From positions 1 to 20,974 of the IMG/VR virus record IMGVR_UViG_3300029448_000540: a stretch of 20,974 nucleotides of DNA. One strand, written 5' to 3'. The number at the start of each line of letters is the position of its first letter. The stretch's first letter is position 1. The notes below the pieces were generated by a model. It made no database searches, was not told where the DNA came from, and worked only from the letters and a program-made list of their open reading frames with translations. Source of the stretch: a virus. Position numbers and translations under genes: made by a program. Below, piece after piece: positions 1-6,479 of this stretch.

Positions 1-189
1 ATACAAGGTGGTCCAACAGTTCTAGCAGCAGCGGACGTTGACGGTAGTGAGACTGAGATCTCTGGTAAGATTGGACTTAAGCATAAAACTACTGACAATT
101 TAGCTTTATACACTGAGTTCAAAGGTATCACAAATGGAGATGAAGATAATAAGTACAACGTGAAAGCTGGAGCTAAGTATAGTTTCTAA
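1..189 (+). CDS. C-terminal fragment of a beta-barrel-like protein
   Basis: Only the last 62 codons are present; the gene begins before the window and ends with TAA at 187-189. The fragment has alternating polar and hydrophobic residues in strand-sized stretches (ISGKIGLKHKT, LALYTEFKGI, YNVKAGAKYSF) joined by short acidic turns (TNGDEDNK), and it ends in Phe. That pattern is typical of the last strands of outer-membrane beta-barrels, where a terminal aromatic residue is the assembly signal. A T7-like phage would normally carry the scaffold gene just upstream of the capsid gene, but T7 scaffolds are acidic and helical and this does not resemble one. Function is unknown; an envelope-modifying protein or a beta-rich virion protein are both possible. 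The stop codon overlaps the next start (TAATG). Confidence 0.6.
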   Translation: MQGGPTVLAAADVDGSETEISGKIGLKHKTTDNLALYTEFKGITNGDEDNKYNVKAGAKYSF

Positions 190-329
190 TGTCACATCAA
201 AACTCTGGTAATCCAGCAAAGCTGACTAGGTTACAACTAGAGCAGCACATGAAAGATGAACACCCTGAAGAGAAGACAGAGAAATTTGATGAGGACATCT
301 CATTAGAGGAAGCACTGTCTACCTTGTGA
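189..329 (+). CDS. Small hypothetical protein, 46 aa, with capsid-like N-terminus
   Basis: The ATG overlaps the stop of the upstream gene (TAATG), and TGA is at 327-329. The 46-aa product is strongly charged and predicted helical after residue 12 (LQLEQHMKDEHPEEKTEKFD), with no membrane segment. Its first residues, MSHQNSGNPAKLTR, closely resemble the first residues of the capsid protein 386 nt downstream, MAHQNSNEPLADLTR, including near-identical DNA for the first five codons. I do not recognise the family. The tight coupling on both sides (TAATG before, GTGA after) supports real translation. Confidence 0.55.
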   Translation: MSHQNSGNPAKLTRLQLEQHMKDEHPEEKTEKFDEDISLEEALSTL

Positions 330-448
330 AGAAGTTCAATGAACTATGGCTAGTAGTCTTATTGACTCTAGCCTTCTTCATACATATAGAAGTTCTTCAT
401 GTGAACTTCCATAGCAGAGAGGCACCTCAGTGTCGGACCTCTCTGTAA
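326..448 (+). CDS. Small single-span membrane peptide, 40 aa
   Basis: A GTG start overlaps the preceding TGA as GTGA, a classic translational-coupling arrangement; TAA is at 446-448. The N-terminus MKKFNE is positively charged and is followed by a hydrophobic helix at about residues 7-20 (LWLVVLLTLAFFIHI), then a polar tail with two Cys or basic positions (SREAPQCRTSL). This is the layout of a bitopic inner-membrane peptide. A short charged helical ORF followed by a one-span ORF just before a structural gene recalls small holin-like or lysis-accessory pairs, but nothing proves that role. The 3' end overlaps a stable RNA hairpin (415-445). The ORF is too short for statistical certainty. Confidence 0.45.
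   Translation: MKKFNELWLVVLLTLAFFIHIEVLHVNFHSREAPQCRTSL
414..446 (+). promoter_or_regulatory. Stable RNA hairpin at the end of the 40-aa ORF
   Basis: CAGAGAGG (415-422) pairs perfectly with CCTCTCTG (438-445), and a G-U pair (414/446) can extend the stem. The loop is 15 nt and can gain two inner pairs (CC 425-426 with GG 435-436). The nearest T-run (CTTTT) lies about 10 nt downstream, too far for a standard intrinsic terminator. An RNA-processing site or leader structure upstream of the capsid mRNA is as likely. Confidence 0.5.
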
Positions 449-574
449 TTTGGCTTTTGACCTCTACGGAGATACTCATCAGCCGTCTAGACGGTGGGAT
501 AGACCACAAAACTTCGAATTAAAATTGTGCACGATGATGATTTATACATTCAATACATTTTAAAATACATATAA
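449..574 (+). promoter_or_regulatory. Capsid gene 5' leader, structured, probable promoter region
   Basis: These 126 nt are the longest non-coding gap in the window and precede the most highly expressed gene of T7-like phages, where T7 places promoter phi10. The segment contains a perfect 12-nt palindrome CCGTCTAGACGG (483-494) and an overlapping, mutually exclusive hairpin GTGG-GATAGA-CCAC (494-507). It is followed by an AT-rich tract running to the ATG. No ORF and no convincing sigma-70 or T7-consensus promoter is seen. No Shine-Dalgarno sequence precedes the capsid ATG (ATACATATAAATGG). Confidence 0.35.
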
Positions 575-1949
575 ATGGCACATCAAAATAGTAACGAGCC
601 GTTAGCTGATTTAACGCGCCCCGGCTCGCTCAATGGTGCGGCTGATTCTAGAGCATTGCTACTCAAGCTGTTCTCTGGAGAGATGTTTAAAGGATTCCAG
701 AACAATGCAATAGCAAGGGATCTTGTGATGAAGCGTACCCTTAAAAATGGTCGCTCTTTACAGTTCATCTACACAGGTCGCACCAATGCCGAGTTCCATG
801 TCCCAGGTCAAAGTATCTTAGGGAACAGTGACGGCGCACCTCCAGTAGCCGAGAAGACAATAACTTGCGACGACCTCCTTATCAGTTCAGCCTTTGTGTA
901 TGAGCTAGATGAGACATTGACTTAAAATAATGGGTCAATTAAAATTGGAAGAATTGCTGGAACCCTTTAAAATGGCAATCAGCAGCCGAGCCTCTTACGC
1001 TTAAGAGGAAGGTTCAGAGACTAGGTGGTTTAGGAAGCGTCCTATGTAATACACCAATAGCATCCAACACCGAAAGGTGAAGATATAGTCCAAGCCCTTT
1101 GGAAACACTGGGATTTAGCATTATGAGTTGAGAGGAGAAATAAGTAAAAAAATCGGCTACGCTTTAGCTGAAAAATATGACCGCCTAATCTTTAGAGCTG
1201 TTACTCGTGGAGCAAGAGCTAAGTCTCCTGTTCAGAAGACTAACTTCGAAGAGCCAGGTGGAACACAGATTCGTGTAGGTACAACTACAAACGCATCTGA
1301 TGCATACTCAGCTACTGGAATAGTGAACGCATTTTATGATGCTGCAGCTGCTCTAGATGAGAAGGGTGTTTCTAGTGAGGGACGTGTAGGTGTTCTTAAC
1401 CCACGCCAGTACTATGAACTAATCCAACAGGTTGGTGAGAACGGTCTAGTTAACAGAGACTCACAAGGTTCATCCCGTCAGAAGGGTAATGGAATTGTGG
1501 AGATAGCTGGTATCAAGATCTACAAGTCAATGAACATTCCATTCTTCAGTCAGTACGGTACTAAGTATGGTACTGGTTCAGCTACTAACCCTGGTGTTAC
1601 CGATCCTGGTAATACTGGTGACTTCGTAGGTGAAGCACAGGAAGATGGACGTAACTCTGTTACAGGTATCAACAACGACTATGGTCAAGCATCTAACTTC
1701 GCTAACTCTTGTGGACTTATCTTCCAGAAAGAAGCTGCAGGTGTAGTGGAAGCAATGGGACCACAGGTCCAAGTAACGTCAGGTGATGTCTCCGTGATTT
1801 ATCAGGGTGATGTTATCCTTGGTCGCTTAGCAATGGGCGCAGACTACTTGAATCCAGCTGCCGCTGTTGAGCTTTATGCAGGTACTGCTACAGCACCAGC
1901 TCAGTTTGGTACTGTTCAATCTGCAACCAACAACGCTGGTTATCAGTAA
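575..1949 (+). CDS. Major capsid protein (T7 gp10-like), interrupted by a group I intron
   Basis: The coding sequence is join(575..922, 1119..1949), giving 392 aa that assemble the icosahedral head shell. Exon 1 (116 aa) starts MAHQNSNEPLADLTRPG and covers the N-arm and the E-loop region (about residues 50-85), ending SSAFVYELDETLT. Exon 2 resumes with HYELRGEISKKIGYALAEK, which forms the long spine helix of the HK97 fold. T7-like marine capsids read continuously through this point (DETLxHYELRGEIS), so the join restores the expected protein exactly and in frame. Unspliced RNA would meet TAA (923-925) at the first intron codon and yield only a 116-aa fragment. The apparent TTG-initiated ORF at 1128 is an artefact of starting inside exon 2. 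The length is slightly above T7 gp10A (about 345 aa) and near the cyanopodovirus size. A strong terminator follows at 1970-2000. Confidence 0.93.
923..1118 (+). ncRNA. Group I self-splicing intron, IA-like, ORF-less, 196 nt
   Basis: The core elements are visible: P (AATTGCTGG, 952-960), Q (CAGCAGCCGAG, 980-990), R (GTTCAGAGACTA, 1012-1023) and S (AAGATATAGTCC, about 1080-1091). Helices drawn by hand are: P1, exon ATTGACT (916-922) with GGTCAAT (933-939), placing the obligatory U-G pair at the 5' splice site; P3, TTGGA (945-949) with TCCAA (1063-1067); P4, TGCTGG (955-960) with TCAGCA (979-984); P6a, CCTCTTA (991-997) with TAAGAGG (1002-1008); P7, GACTA (1019-1023) with TAGTC (1086-1090); P8, CACC-GAAA-GGTG (1068-1079); and P10, ATAATG (927-932) with exon 2 CATTAT (1119-1124). 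Extra hairpins between P7 and P3 (GGTG/CACC around TAGGA-AGCG-TCCTA, 1024-1055) match the P7.1/P7.2 hallmark of subgroup IA. The intron ends in G1118 (omega-G). It has no homing-endonuclease ORF. Confidence 0.96.
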
Positions 1950-1969
1950 ACAATATTTGTTATTCACAT

Positions 1970-2000
1970 GGGGAGGCTTCGGTCTCCCTTTTTTTTATTT
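1970..2000 (+). terminator. Intrinsic terminator after the capsid gene
   Basis: GGGAGGC (1971-1977) and GTCTCCC (1982-1988) form a 7-bp stem with one G-U pair, closed by a C(TTCG)G tetraloop (1978-1981), one of the most stable RNA loops known. Eight consecutive T (1989-1996) follow, then ATTT. The position between the gp10-like and gp11-like genes is that of T-phi in T7, where partial termination makes capsid mRNA more abundant than downstream tail mRNA. Confidence 0.93.
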
Positions 2001-2009
2001 ACAAAACTT

Positions 2010-2657
2010 ATGAACCCCAATTTCAAGTATATCGATACAGAACTATCCGCAATAAATACAGTATTGGGGACGATAGGTCAGGCTCCAATTCAGAAAGTAG
2101 ATCTAGAGAACCCAGAGGTCAACCTTATCTACAACATCTTACAAGAAGCAATCATAGATGTATTAGGTGAAGGTTGGTCTTTTAATAAAGAGGATCACAT
2201 AACACTTACACCTGATTCAAATGGATACATAACAGTTCCAAACAACGCACTACACTATGACATAACTGATGGTCAACGTCTAAGAAGTAAAGATGTAACC
2301 GTTAGGAATGGTAGACTATATGACAAGGTAGATCATACAGATGTATTTACTAGTGATGTAGATGTAGATGTTGTATGGTTATTTGGTTTTGATTTGGACC
2401 TAGCTAATAAAGCTCAAGTAGGAGGATCAATACCACAAGTATTCAAGAGATATATAACAGCTAAAGCAAGTACTAGAGCAGCTACTCAGCTATTAACTAA
2501 TGCTGATTTAACTAAAATCTTAGCTAGTCAGGAAGCAATCTCTAGATCAATTTGTATGGAGTATGAATGTAATCAAGGTGATCATAGTTTCTTTGGATTA
2601 CAGCACAACACTTCTTACGATTCATATCAACCTTATAAAGCATTATCTAGAATCTAA
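2010..2657 (+). CDS. Tail tubular protein A (T7 gp11-like adaptor)
   Basis: The 215-aa product matches the T7 gp11 family, which forms the dodecameric ring between portal and nozzle. The N-terminus (FKYIDTELSAINTVLGTIGQ) is the conserved opening of cyanophage and T7-like tail tube A proteins. The segment ILQEAIIDVLGEGWSFN and the C-terminal helical part (KRYITAKASTRAATQ) also fit the family, as does the length (T7 gp11 is 196 aa). I chose ATG 2010 because the in-frame ATG at 1968 would translate through the terminator hairpin and add a low-complexity extension (PFFLFTK). No Shine-Dalgarno sequence precedes the start (ACAAAACTTATG). The stop overlaps the next start as TAATG. Confidence 0.92.
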   Translation: MNPNFKYIDTELSAINTVLGTIGQAPIQKVDLENPEVNLIYNILQEAIIDVLGEGWSFNKEDHITLTPDSNGYITVPNNALHYDITDGQRLRSKDVTVRNGRLYDKVDHTDVFTSDVDVDVVWLFGFDLDLANKAQVGGSIPQVFKRYITAKASTRAATQLLTNADLTKILASQEAISRSICMEYECNQGDHSFFGLQHNTSYDSYQPYKALSRI

Positions 2658-5600
2658 TGGCAGGAATTACTCAGACAGTACCAAATTATATACAAGGCAT
2701 CTCACAACAACCTGATGAATTGATGTTACCAGGACAGGTTAAGGATGCTTTGAATGTTCTACCTAATATCACAAAAGGATTAGAGAAGAGACCAGGGTCT
2801 GAGTTTCTTAAGACTTTGACTTTATGTGAGAATGTATTAGAAGAAGGGAAGTATTTTATAATTGATCAGGATGATAAGTACATAGGCAGAGTCAGTAAGA
2901 CAGGTAAGATTCAAGTTTGGGATCTTAGTGGAAATGAATGTGAGGTGATGCAAGGTACACGTTTAGATGGTAAAAGTCTTTATGAAGATGTACCTTTATC
3001 ACCAGAGTTTTATACCTATAAAGTACAAGCTATAAATATAACAAATGGAGGTAGTGGTTACACCAGTACACCTACAGTGACTATTACTAATACATCTGGT
3101 TCTACGGGGTCTGGAGCTACTGCTACTGCAGTTGTTGCAAGCGGTGTTATTACTAGTATTAATATTACTAATAACGGTAGTGGTTATTCAGCTGGAGCTT
3201 CAGTAGCTATCAGTGGTGGTGGTGGAAGTAATGGTGCAGCTACAGCAACAATAGGAAATCTACCTTATCTCGAACATTCTAATTCTGACTCTATCCAAGC
3301 TCTCACTATTAATGACTATACGTTTTTCACTAACCGTGAAAGATCTACAAAGTTAAGCGATGAAGTAAAAGACACATTAGCTGATGATTCAAGAATATCT
3401 GGTGATGGTGTTGAAAGCTTTGCTCAAACTGAAGGTGGTAAAAACTGGGTTAATTATGCTGATAATATAAGACCTTATGAAGCATTCGTAGAATTAAAAT
3501 CAATTGCTTATAACAAACAATATGCTTTAAATTTCCACCAACCAGGTGGAGTAAACTTAGAGCAACATGTAGCTACAAAGTTAAGTGTTGAATGGATCGG
3601 TGACAATAGCAGTACTTATAGTGAAGGTGGTACAGATAAAACAACAGCAACAGTTGATTGGACTAAGAAGGAAGATCTGAAAACTAAAGATGGAACTTGT
3701 AAGTTTACAGCTAGAGAAATTTATACAATCAACCCAACAGGAAAAACTGTTTACAATCAAGAAGAAGGTGATAGACGAAAGTATGGAGAGTTACTTTTAA
3801 ATCCCACAGCTAATAGAACATTAGAGACAAGTGGAGCTGATTATAATCCTCACCCTAATACTAGAGGTAATCAAAATAACCTACGTTTTGAATTAGAAAA
3901 TATAGGAACACCTGCAGCTGTTGGTGATAAATATGAATGCATGTATCAGATAAATATTACTTTGATGCATGGTGGAGAAGGTTGGAGAAAAGGCGATAAC
4001 TTCATTGTCGTTATGGAAGGTACTAACTATAGAGTCACAGTTGAAGAACATGAAACTGTTGTAACTCAGGCTAGTATTGCAGCTGTTAGACCAGCCCCTA
4101 CCTCAGCACAAGGTGATGCAATAATTACAGCAGATCAAATACTAGATAGCATTACAGCTGAGTTTGATCGTAGAGCTAATTTAAAAGATACAACAAACAC
4201 ACCTGCTAAGTCTGGTCCTGGTTGGCCATGGACAGTTAAAAAAATAGGCAATGGTTTATATATAAGATTCTATGATGCAGCACATATAGATGGCTTAACT
4301 AACGGTCTTACGTCTGTACCATTCTCTGTTACTGCTCCTAACAAATCACTATTCAATATTCTCACATCAGAAATTGATGATGTTGGAGACTTACCATCTC
4401 AATGTAGGCATGGTTATGTAGTGAAAGTTTTAAATAGTAATAGTGAGAAAGATGATTATTACTTACAATTTAAATCTAACAATGCTCCTGCAGATGGAGA
4501 TGGAGTATGGGAAGAATGTCCAAAGCCAGGTATTAGAACACAGTTTGCAGCTGATACTATGCCTCATCAGCTTGTCCAATCAGGCACTGGATCGAGTGCA
4601 AAGTTTTATCTAGAAACTATCCCATGGGAAGCAAGGTTAGTAGGTGATGATACAACCAACCCTAAACCTAGTTTCAGTTCTAATCATGCAATTCAAAACA
4701 TAGCTTTCTATAGGAATCGATTAGCACTGCTATCTAACGATAGTGTTATCTTGTCTCAATCTGGTGACTTCTTTAACTTCTGGGCTAAGACTGGAATGAC
4801 TATCAGCCCAGCTGATTGTATAGATGTCTCAGTTAGTTCTACTACTCCAGCCACACTGTTAGATGCTATAGCTGTACAACGTGGACTATTGATGTTCAGC
4901 AAAGAGCAGCAATTCATGCTCACAACTGATAACGATGTACTCGCACCTGATACAGCTAAGATTGCAAACATATCTACCTACTCATATAACTCATTAGTTA
5001 AACCTTTTTCATTAGGTACGTCTGTTGGTTTTACCAATAACAACAATACTAATACTAGGTTTATGGAGATGACTAGGATAGCAGTAGGTCAACCTCCTGA
5101 CATATTAGAGCAAAGTAAACTAGTCCAATCACTACTACCTCCTACTATAGATACAGTTGCTGAATCTAAAGAACAAGGGTTAGCCCTATTCGGTACTAGT
5201 GATGCTTCAGATATAGTCTATGGTTATAAATGGTTTAACAGTGGAGAAAAGAGATTATTATCATCTTGGTTTAAATGGCAATTACACGGTAATGTTATTT
5301 ATCATGCGATTATAGATGATGTTTACTACGCTGTTATTAGGACAGATGATTTCTCTGTACAACTAGAGAAGATAGATATTAAGAATCAACCAAAGATAAC
5401 TACTGTTAGTGGTGACTATATGATCCACTTAGATAATATGACACTGGTAACAGGTATGTCATATTCATCATCAACAAAGAAAACAACTATAACTATACCT
5501 AGTAACTTTACTGTTACAGGTGCTAAACGGTTTGCAATCTTTGCAACTGCAGGGACTATGGCAGGTCAAACAGAATACCCAGAAATAACTAACGGTAGTA

Positions 5601-6022
5601 CAACTACTGTATCTGGTGACTGGTCTAGCTCAACAGTCTATGCAGGTTATATCTATAAAATGAAAGTACAGTTTCCTCAAAACTTCTTTAAGCAAGCTGA
5701 TGGTGAGAATGTCAGATCAGATACCAGAGGTTCTACTATTGTCCATAGAGTCAACTTAAACTTTGGTTCAATCGGATATTTCCAAACAAGATTAGAAAGG
5801 AAGTGTAGACCAGATTGGATACATGACTATGAGATAGCAGCTAACTGCAATTTTGAATCTAACTGTTTTGGGATATTACCTAATGCTAGAGAGACAGTAC
5901 CAATTTATTCAAGGAATGAGGATTATAGATTATATCTAGAATCTAATCATACCTCCCCTTGCACATTACATTCATCCAGTTGGGAAGGTGATTACAACGA
6001 AAAGTATTACAAAAAAGTCTAA
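2657..6022 (+). CDS. Tail tubular protein B (T7 gp12-like nozzle)
   Basis: The 1121-aa protein opens with GITQTVPNYIQGISQQPDE, the signature start of gp12-like nozzle proteins, followed by LPNITKGLEKRPGSEF. The middle contains the conserved NIAFYRNRLALLSNDSVILS and DCIDVSVSS regions typical of this beta-propeller family. The nozzle is hexameric, closes the tail tip and helps anchor fibers. At 1121 aa it is much longer than T7 gp12 (794 aa). Part of the excess is a Gly/Ser/Thr-rich cassette at residues 126-198 (GGSGY repeats), inserted into the N-terminal region and shared with the long fiber downstream. The start overlaps the gp11-like stop (TAATG), implying coupled translation; the 3' end overlaps the next gene by 35 nt. 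Confidence 0.92.
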   Translation: MAGITQTVPNYIQGISQQPDELMLPGQVKDALNVLPNITKGLEKRPGSEFLKTLTLCENVLEEGKYFIIDQDDKYIGRVSKTGKIQVWDLSGNECEVMQGTRLDGKSLYEDVPLSPEFYTYKVQAINITNGGSGYTSTPTVTITNTSGSTGSGATATAVVASGVITSINITNNGSGYSAGASVAISGGGGSNGAATATIGNLPYLEHSNSDSIQALTINDYTFFTNRERSTKLSDEVKDTLADDSRISGDGVESFAQTEGGKNWVNYADNIRPYEAFVELKSIAYNKQYALNFHQPGGVNLEQHVATKLSVEWIGDNSSTYSEGGTDKTTATVDWTKKEDLKTKDGTCKFTAREIYTINPTGKTVYNQEEGDRRKYGELLLNPTANRTLETSGADYNPHPNTRGNQNNLRFELENIGTPAAVGDKYECMYQINITLMHGGEGWRKGDNFIVVMEGTNYRVTVEEHETVVTQASIAAVRPAPTSAQGDAIITADQILDSITAEFDRRANLKDTTNTPAKSGPGWPWTVKKIGNGLYIRFYDAAHIDGLTNGLTSVPFSVTAPNKSLFNILTSEIDDVGDLPSQCRHGYVVKVLNSNSEKDDYYLQFKSNNAPADGDGVWEECPKPGIRTQFAADTMPHQLVQSGTGSSAKFYLETIPWEARLVGDDTTNPKPSFSSNHAIQNIAFYRNRLALLSNDSVILSQSGDFFNFWAKTGMTISPADCIDVSVSSTTPATLLDAIAVQRGLLMFSKEQQFMLTTDNDVLAPDTAKIANISTYSYNSLVKPFSLGTSVGFTNNNNTNTRFMEMTRIAVGQPPDILEQSKLVQSLLPPTIDTVAESKEQGLALFGTSDASDIVYGYKWFNSGEKRLLSSWFKWQLHGNVIYHAIIDDVYYAVIRTDDFSVQLEKIDIKNQPKITTVSGDYMIHLDNMTLVTGMSYSSSTKKTTITIPSNFTVTGAKRFAIFATAGTMAGQTEYPEITNGSTTTVSGDWSSSTVYAGYIYKMKVQFPQNFFKQADGENVRSDTRGSTIVHRVNLNFGSIGYFQTRLERKCRPDWIHDYEIAANCNFESNCFGILPNARETVPIYSRNEDYRLYLESNHTSPCTLHSSSWEGDYNEKYYKKV
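3032..3250 (+). repeat. GGSGY beta cassette inside tail protein B
   Basis: The cassette encodes two degenerate half-repeats of about 36 aa: INITNGGSGYTSTPTVTITN with a Ser/Gly/Ala-rich tail, then [20 protein letters not shown] with GGGGSNGAAATA. The same two-half module, with the same order of elements, recurs in the long fiber at 15511-15729. It reads as a small Gly-rich beta domain, probably surface exposed. T7 gp12 lacks such a segment, so I infer a domain insertion. Confidence 0.8.
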
Positions 6023-6479
6023 GTATATACATGACGTAACTCCAGAGGCTGCTATGCAAGTAGCCTCTAACTTGCGTCCAGATGACCTCAGAGAGGTGGT
6101 AGAGGGACATGGGTTAAATCCTATGCTCATACCATCATGTATTAACAACGGCTTCTGTGTATCGTTCACAGTGCCAAACGGCAGGACTGCTGGATTGGCA
6201 GGTATTGAAAAGGATGGACGTGTATGGATGTTAACTACACCGGATATCCATGACTACCCAGTAACCTTTGCTAGAGAAGCTAAACGTTTCATTGACTCAA
6301 GAACTGAGCCATTACTATGGAACATTATTGATAAACGAAATACTGTACATTTAAAGCTACTAAGATTCTTAGGTTTTAAATTTCTTAGAGAGATTAAGTA
6401 CGGACCAAATAATTTAACCTTTATAGAATTTTGCTATGTGCGTACCTCCAGCTGCTTTAGGAGCGATATCAGCACTTAG
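5988..6479 (+). CDS. Internal virion protein (T7 gp13-like)
   Basis: The product is about 163 aa from a GTG start lying inside the nozzle gene. The opening of the conserved part (HDVTPEAAMQVASNLRPDDL, then REVVEGHG) and the central DGRVWMLTTPDI and FAREAKRFIDS segments fit the small gp13-like family, which has an acetyltransferase-like (GNAT) appearance and is needed for T7 head morphogenesis. T7 gp13 is 138 aa. The GTG start is a choice: it is preceded by a GGGAAG purine stretch, but initiation a few codons later is possible because homology seems to begin only near residue 13. The gene overlaps the upstream gene by 35 nt and the downstream one by 44 nt. Catalytic activity is not implied. 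Confidence 0.75.
   Translation: MITTKSITKKSKYIHDVTPEAAMQVASNLRPDDLREVVEGHGLNPMLIPSCINNGFCVSFTVPNGRTAGLAGIEKDGRVWMLTTPDIHDYPVTFAREAKRFIDSRTEPLLWNIIDKRNTVHLKLLRFLGFKFLREIKYGPNNLTFIEFCYVRTSSCFRSDIST

Noticed and set aside
449-520. Hammerhead ribozyme on the minus strand (CTGATGAG at about 473-480)
   Set aside because: The CUGAUGA box is present by chance, but no GAAA box and no properly placed stems I and III are found.
505-574. Sigma-70 promoter using TTGTGC and TATACA
   Set aside because: The spacing is only about 12 nt; not supportable as a host promoter.
1128-1949. Capsid ORF starting at TTG 1128 as a separate gene
   Set aside because: The reading frame continues upstream to 1119 and joins exon 1 in frame once the intron is removed; no start signal lies before 1128.
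1940-2000. T7-like 10A/10B frameshift extending the capsid protein
   Set aside because: No convincing slippery heptamer near the stop, and the shifted frame runs into the terminator.
1968-2009. Upstream ATG at 1968 for tail protein A
   Set aside because: It would translate through the terminator stem and T-run, adding residues not typical of the family; ATG 2010 gives the conserved N-terminus.
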